Below, in pieces: positions 61,309 to 64,000 of a stretch of 64,000 nt of DNA (positions are counted from its first letter, which is position 1; each line of letters opens with the position of its first letter). A program made the position numbers and the translations under genes. The notes beneath the pieces were generated by a model, which saw only the letters and a program-made list of their open reading frames with translations, was not told the origin of the DNA and did no database searches. This DNA comes from Pleomorphomonas sp. JP5. GTDB taxonomy: Bacteria; Pseudomonadota; Alphaproteobacteria; Rhizobiales; Pleomorphomonadaceae. The DNA is taken from the NCBI RefSeq assembly GCF_023721815.1, contig NZ_JAMDLI010000007.1, positions 124,001 to 188,000 of the forward strand. Reading direction: 5' to 3'.

Positions 61309-62115
61309 ATGGCCTTCTCCCGCTCGTTTCTCGTCCGCTCGGCCGCACTGGCGCTCACCGGGCTGATCGCCGGCTGTTCGGCCCTGAACATGGACGACGG
61401 CCCGGTGCGCGCCACGCCGCATTTCCGGGGCGACACCTTCGAGATCCGCCATCCCTCGAAGAGCACCATCGAGGGCATCGACGTCTCCTATTTCCAGGAG
61501 GCGGTGGACTGGCACGCGGTGGCCCGCGACGACATCCGCTTCGCCTACATCAAGGCCACCGAGGGCGGCGACCGGCTGGACGAGCGTTTCAACGAGAACT
61601 TTGCCGGCGCGGCGCGGGCCGGCGTGCTGCGCGGCGCCTACCATTTCTGGTATCACTGCCGCCCCGGCATAGAGCAGGCGGCCTGGTTCATCCAGAACGT
61701 GCCGCGCGACGACAGCGCCCTGCCGCCGGTGCTCGACATCGAGTGGACACCCACCTCGCCCACCTGCACCAAGCGCCCGCCGGCCGCCGAGATCCACCGG
61801 GACATGCAGGCCTTCCTCGATGCGCTGGAGGCCCATTACGGCAAGCGTCCGATGATCTACACCTCGGTCGACTTCTACCAGGACCGGCTTGTCGGCGCCT
61901 TCGAGCGCTATCCGCTGTGGGTGCGCTCCACCGCCGTCAAGCCGAGGGAGGCCTATGGCGACCGCCACTGGCACTTCTGGCAATACACCTCCACCGGCCG
62001 CGTCGCCGGCGTCAAGGGCGACGCCGACCGCAACGTCTTCTACGGCTCGGACGCCGACTTCCAGACGTTCCTCGCCGAAAGCGTCGTCCGGCCAGCCATG
62101 GTGGCGGAAAGGTGA
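61309..62115 (+). CDS. GH25 lysozyme-like lipoprotein
   Basis: This is a 268-residue protein. A lipoprotein signal is present (MAFSRSFLVRSAALALTGLIAGC, lipobox LIAGC). The GH25 muramidase domain is recognised by IEGIDVSYFQEAVDWHAVARDDIRFAYIKATEGG, GAYHFWYHCRPG, LPPVLDIEW (catalytic Asp/Glu) and HWHFWQYTSTGRV. It is expected to cleave peptidoglycan from the inner or outer membrane face. ATG 61309 has AAGGG. Confidence 0.9.
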   Translation: MAFSRSFLVRSAALALTGLIAGCSALNMDDGPVRATPHFRGDTFEIRHPSKSTIEGIDVSYFQEAVDWHAVARDDIRFAYIKATEGGDRLDERFNENFAGAARAGVLRGAYHFWYHCRPGIEQAAWFIQNVPRDDSALPPVLDIEWTPTSPTCTKRPPAAEIHRDMQAFLDALEAHYGKRPMIYTSVDFYQDRLVGAFERYPLWVRSTAVKPREAYGDRHWHFWQYTSTGRVAGVKGDADRNVFYGSDADFQTFLAESVVRPAMVAER

Positions 62116-62325
62116 GCGCGCCAGCCCCACGTTGACTTGGCGCGGGCCAGTTGCTATCGCACGGCCATGATGGTGACCCCGCCCCTTTCCGGCCAGTCTC
62201 TTTCCGGCCTGTACTATGCGCTGCTGACATAGCGGCGAGGGCATCATTTGCTTGTTCAACCGCGGCCTGACCAGCGGTTGACGTGACGGACACCCACCCT
62301 GGCGGCACGCCAGCGCGAGGATGTC

Positions 62326-63072
62326 ATGTCAGACGCCCCCATGAGACGATCCGATAGCCCCCTGGGCATCATTGGCTTTGGCGCCTTCGGGCAGCTGATG
62401 GCCGAGCATCTCCGCGCCTGTTTCACCATCTACGCCCACGACATCGCGCCCGATCCGGCCCGCGCCGAGGCGCTGGGCGCCACGATCGTGCCGTTCGAGA
62501 TCGCCGCCACCTGCCCGATGGTGGTCCTCGCCGTGCCGGTCGGCGAGATGCGTGGCGTGGCGGCGCGGCTGGCGCCGCACCTCAAGCCCGGCGCGCTGGT
62601 GCTCGACGTCGGAAGCGTCAAGGTCGAGCCCGCCGCCATCCTGCTCGATGCGCTGCCCGACCATGTGGAGATCGTCGCCACCCATCCGCTGTTCGGGCCG
62701 ATGAGCGCCCGCGCCGGGCTCCGGGGCGCGCGCATCGCCATCTGCCCGCTGCGCGGCCGGCGCTTCCGCGTCGCCGCCTTCTGCCGGCGGCTCGGCCTCG
62801 ACGTCATCCTGACCACACCGGAACAGCACGATCGCGACGCCGCCGAGGTACAAGGCCTGACGCATCTGGTGGCGAGCCTGCTCACCCGGATGGACCTCCA
62901 CCCGACGCGTCTCACCACGCGGAGCTTCGAGCTGATGATGTCGGCCGTCGACATGGTCAGGAACGATGCGCCGGAAGTGCGCCGGGCCATCCTCGCGGCG
63001 AACCCCTATGCCGGCGAGGTGCTCAGGCGCTTCAAGTCGCTGACCTCGACGCTGGACGATCCGGGGGTGTAG
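62326..63072 (+). CDS. Prephenate/arogenate dehydrogenase family protein
   Basis: This is a 248-residue dehydrogenase. The NAD(P) site is LGIIGFGAFGQLMAEHL; VLAVPVGEMRGVAARLAPHLKPGALVLDVGSVK and EIVATHPLFGPMSARAGLRG follow, the latter holding the conserved HPxFGP of TyrA. It is shorter than typical TyrA (no ACT domain). It would convert prephenate or arogenate in tyrosine synthesis. It stands alone. Confidence 0.87.
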   Translation: MSDAPMRRSDSPLGIIGFGAFGQLMAEHLRACFTIYAHDIAPDPARAEALGATIVPFEIAATCPMVVLAVPVGEMRGVAARLAPHLKPGALVLDVGSVKVEPAAILLDALPDHVEIVATHPLFGPMSARAGLRGARIAICPLRGRRFRVAAFCRRLGLDVILTTPEQHDRDAAEVQGLTHLVASLLTRMDLHPTRLTTRSFELMMSAVDMVRNDAPEVRRAILAANPYAGEVLRRFKSLTSTLDDPGV

Positions 63073-63128
63073 GAGAATGGAGCTCCTTTTCCCCTTGAGC
63101 CCCTTCCTGAACCGCCGCTCGCCCCGGT

Positions 63129-64000
63129 TCAACGACCCAGCCGCGCCAGGAACGCCCGCACGCTCTCCCGCACCTCGTCGAGATGGGTGAAGAGGCACGT
63201 GTGCCCTCCCCCCGGCACCACATGGAGCGTGGCCCCGGCGATCTCGCGCGCCGATCTCTCGCCGTGGGAGAACGGCACCACCTTGTCGGCGTCGCCATGG
63301 ATCGCCAGCGTCGGCGCCGTCACCCCGGCAAAGGGCAGCGGCGGCAGGCTGGCGAAGCCCATGGTGTCGGCCAGCGTGCCGGGCATCCGCGCGGCCAGCC
63401 GGTCGAAGGTGCTGTCGAGGAGCGCCGTGAGCAGCGGCCCGGCCTCCGGGTGAGCGAGCGTTTGCGCCGCCAGCGCCGGATCGCCGACGGCCCGCGCCGC
63501 CGCCGTCTCCGGCCGCCGCCCGCGCATCCGGGTGAGCAGCGGCAGAAGGCCGGGCACGCGGATCAGCCAGCCGAACCACCTGAGCCGCTTCAGCACATGA
63601 TCCGGCACGTCGAGGCGGCCGCTCGCCGTGGAGACGAGGATCAGCCCGGCGCAGCGTCGGCGATAGCGAGCCGCGAAGGCAATGGCCGAGGGGCCGCCGG
63701 CCGACACCGCCGCCACGATCGCCCGCTCGATGCCAAGCGTATCCATCAGGGCGGCGAAGAGATCGGCCTGCTGCTCGGGGCTGCTGTCGCCAGGGCTGGG
63801 CAACGTGCCGAGATAGCCGGGGCGCGACAGGGCGATCACCCGGTAGCCGGGCGACTTGCCGAGCAGCGCCTCGGCCAGGATCAGGCTCTGGTCGTAACCG
63901 CCCATGCCGCCATGCAGCGCCAGGAAGGCCGGCCCATCGCCGTCGTCGCTGTGCTGCACCACCCCGAGCCGCGTCCTGGTGAAGAGCACGGCCGGCGTCT
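63129..64000 (-). CDS. Alpha/beta hydrolase (5' end may lie outside the window)
   Basis: This is a hydrolase of about 286 residues or more. HGGMGGYDQSLILAEAL (oxyanion region), the nucleophile elbow AVSAGGPSA with Ser, and GDADKVVPF and GGGHTCLF with the final Asp and His are visible. A GTG at 63989 could start it, but the frame is open to base 64000, so a start outside is possible. Substrate unknown. Confidence 0.85.
   Translation of the reverse strand, partial: TPAVLFTRTRLGVVQHSDDGDGPAFLALHGGMGGYDQSLILAEALLGKSPGYRVIALSRPGYLGTLPSPGDSSPEQQADLFAALMDTLGIERAIVAAVSAGGPSAIAFAARYRRRCAGLILVSTASGRLDVPDHVLKRLRWFGWLIRVPGLLPLLTRMRGRRPETAAARAVGDPALAAQTLAHPEAGPLLTALLDSTFDRLAARMPGTLADTMGFASLPPLPFAGVTAPTLAIHGDADKVVPFSHGERSAREIAGATLHVVPGGGHTCLFTHLDEVRESVRAFLARLGR

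Overview
This 64 kb window is high-GC chromosomal DNA from an alphaproteobacterium, most likely of the order Hyphomicrobiales (Rhizobiales). The assignment rests on several things seen here: a BioR-type regulator with two exact TTATCTATAA boxes in front of bioR and bioYB, an IalB (invasion-associated locus B) family protein, two DUF3563 genes, and several short mosaic palindromic elements of the rhizobial RIME/MITE kind. Genus cannot be fixed from the sequence. No rRNA, tRNA, CRISPR array, phage or intact transposase gene was seen. Long open frames opposite real genes are GC artefacts.

Layout. 0-7.7 kb: N-terminal part of a type I restriction HsdR subunit running off the left edge, a GNAT acetyltransferase, a PfpI/DJ-1 protein, a secreted SnoaL-like protein, an F420-type NADP oxidoreductase divergent from a LysR regulator, an APH(6)-like kinase, an MFS exporter and a P-loop kinase. 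7.7-15 kb: a three-gene ABC-2 exporter, a GyrI-like protein, small orphan proteins, a spermidine-synthase-like protein, an APH(3')-like kinase and a tautomerase. 15-18.8 kb: a LacI regulator divergent from a catabolic operon (DapA-fold enzyme plus AAHS-type MFS transporter) with a palindromic operator between them. 18.8-31.6 kb: IalB protein, two large autotransporters, an AraC regulator, an ArgO-like exporter, a UspA protein, a beta-lactamase-family hydrolase with a divergent TetR, an ArgP-like LysR, and a LuxR-type receptor with a complete acyl-homoserine-lactone site but no luxI in the window. 31.8-36.1 kb: LysR/SDR/cupin/cyclophilin-like cluster and a ferric-reductase-like flavoprotein. 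36.1-40.2 kb: two divergent chemoreceptors, one membrane-bound and one soluble with a zinc-binding CZB domain. 41.3-43.7 kb: bioR, bioY, bioB. 44.6-54 kb: the most unusual part, described below. 54-64 kb: DUF2000/AraC pair, two DUF3563 genes flanking a diguanylate cyclase, a methyltransferase, an SDR plus GH130-like pair, an orphan antitoxin, a GH25 lipoprotein, a TyrA-like dehydrogenase, and an alpha/beta hydrolase running off the right edge.

The 44.6-54 kb region is the best candidate for something undescribed. Two nearly identical ~106-bp palindromic elements in opposite orientation bracket a DUF3626 gene and two secreted trypsin-like proteases that share a ~150-residue cysteine-paired N-terminal module (one copy in the first, two in the second). 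Next comes a RES/Xre toxin-antitoxin pair whose toxin stop codon lies in the repeat. Then come three tandem paralogues that start with a J-like domain lacking the HPD motif; two of them continue with a zinc ribbon, a membrane helix and a conserved C-terminal beta-rich domain. Whether these act together is inference. Separately, the two DUF3563 copies give a natural filled/empty-site comparison for insertion of a mobile palindromic element, and the DapA-fold enzyme at 16 kb lacks most of the usual catalytic residues while keeping the Schiff-base lysine.
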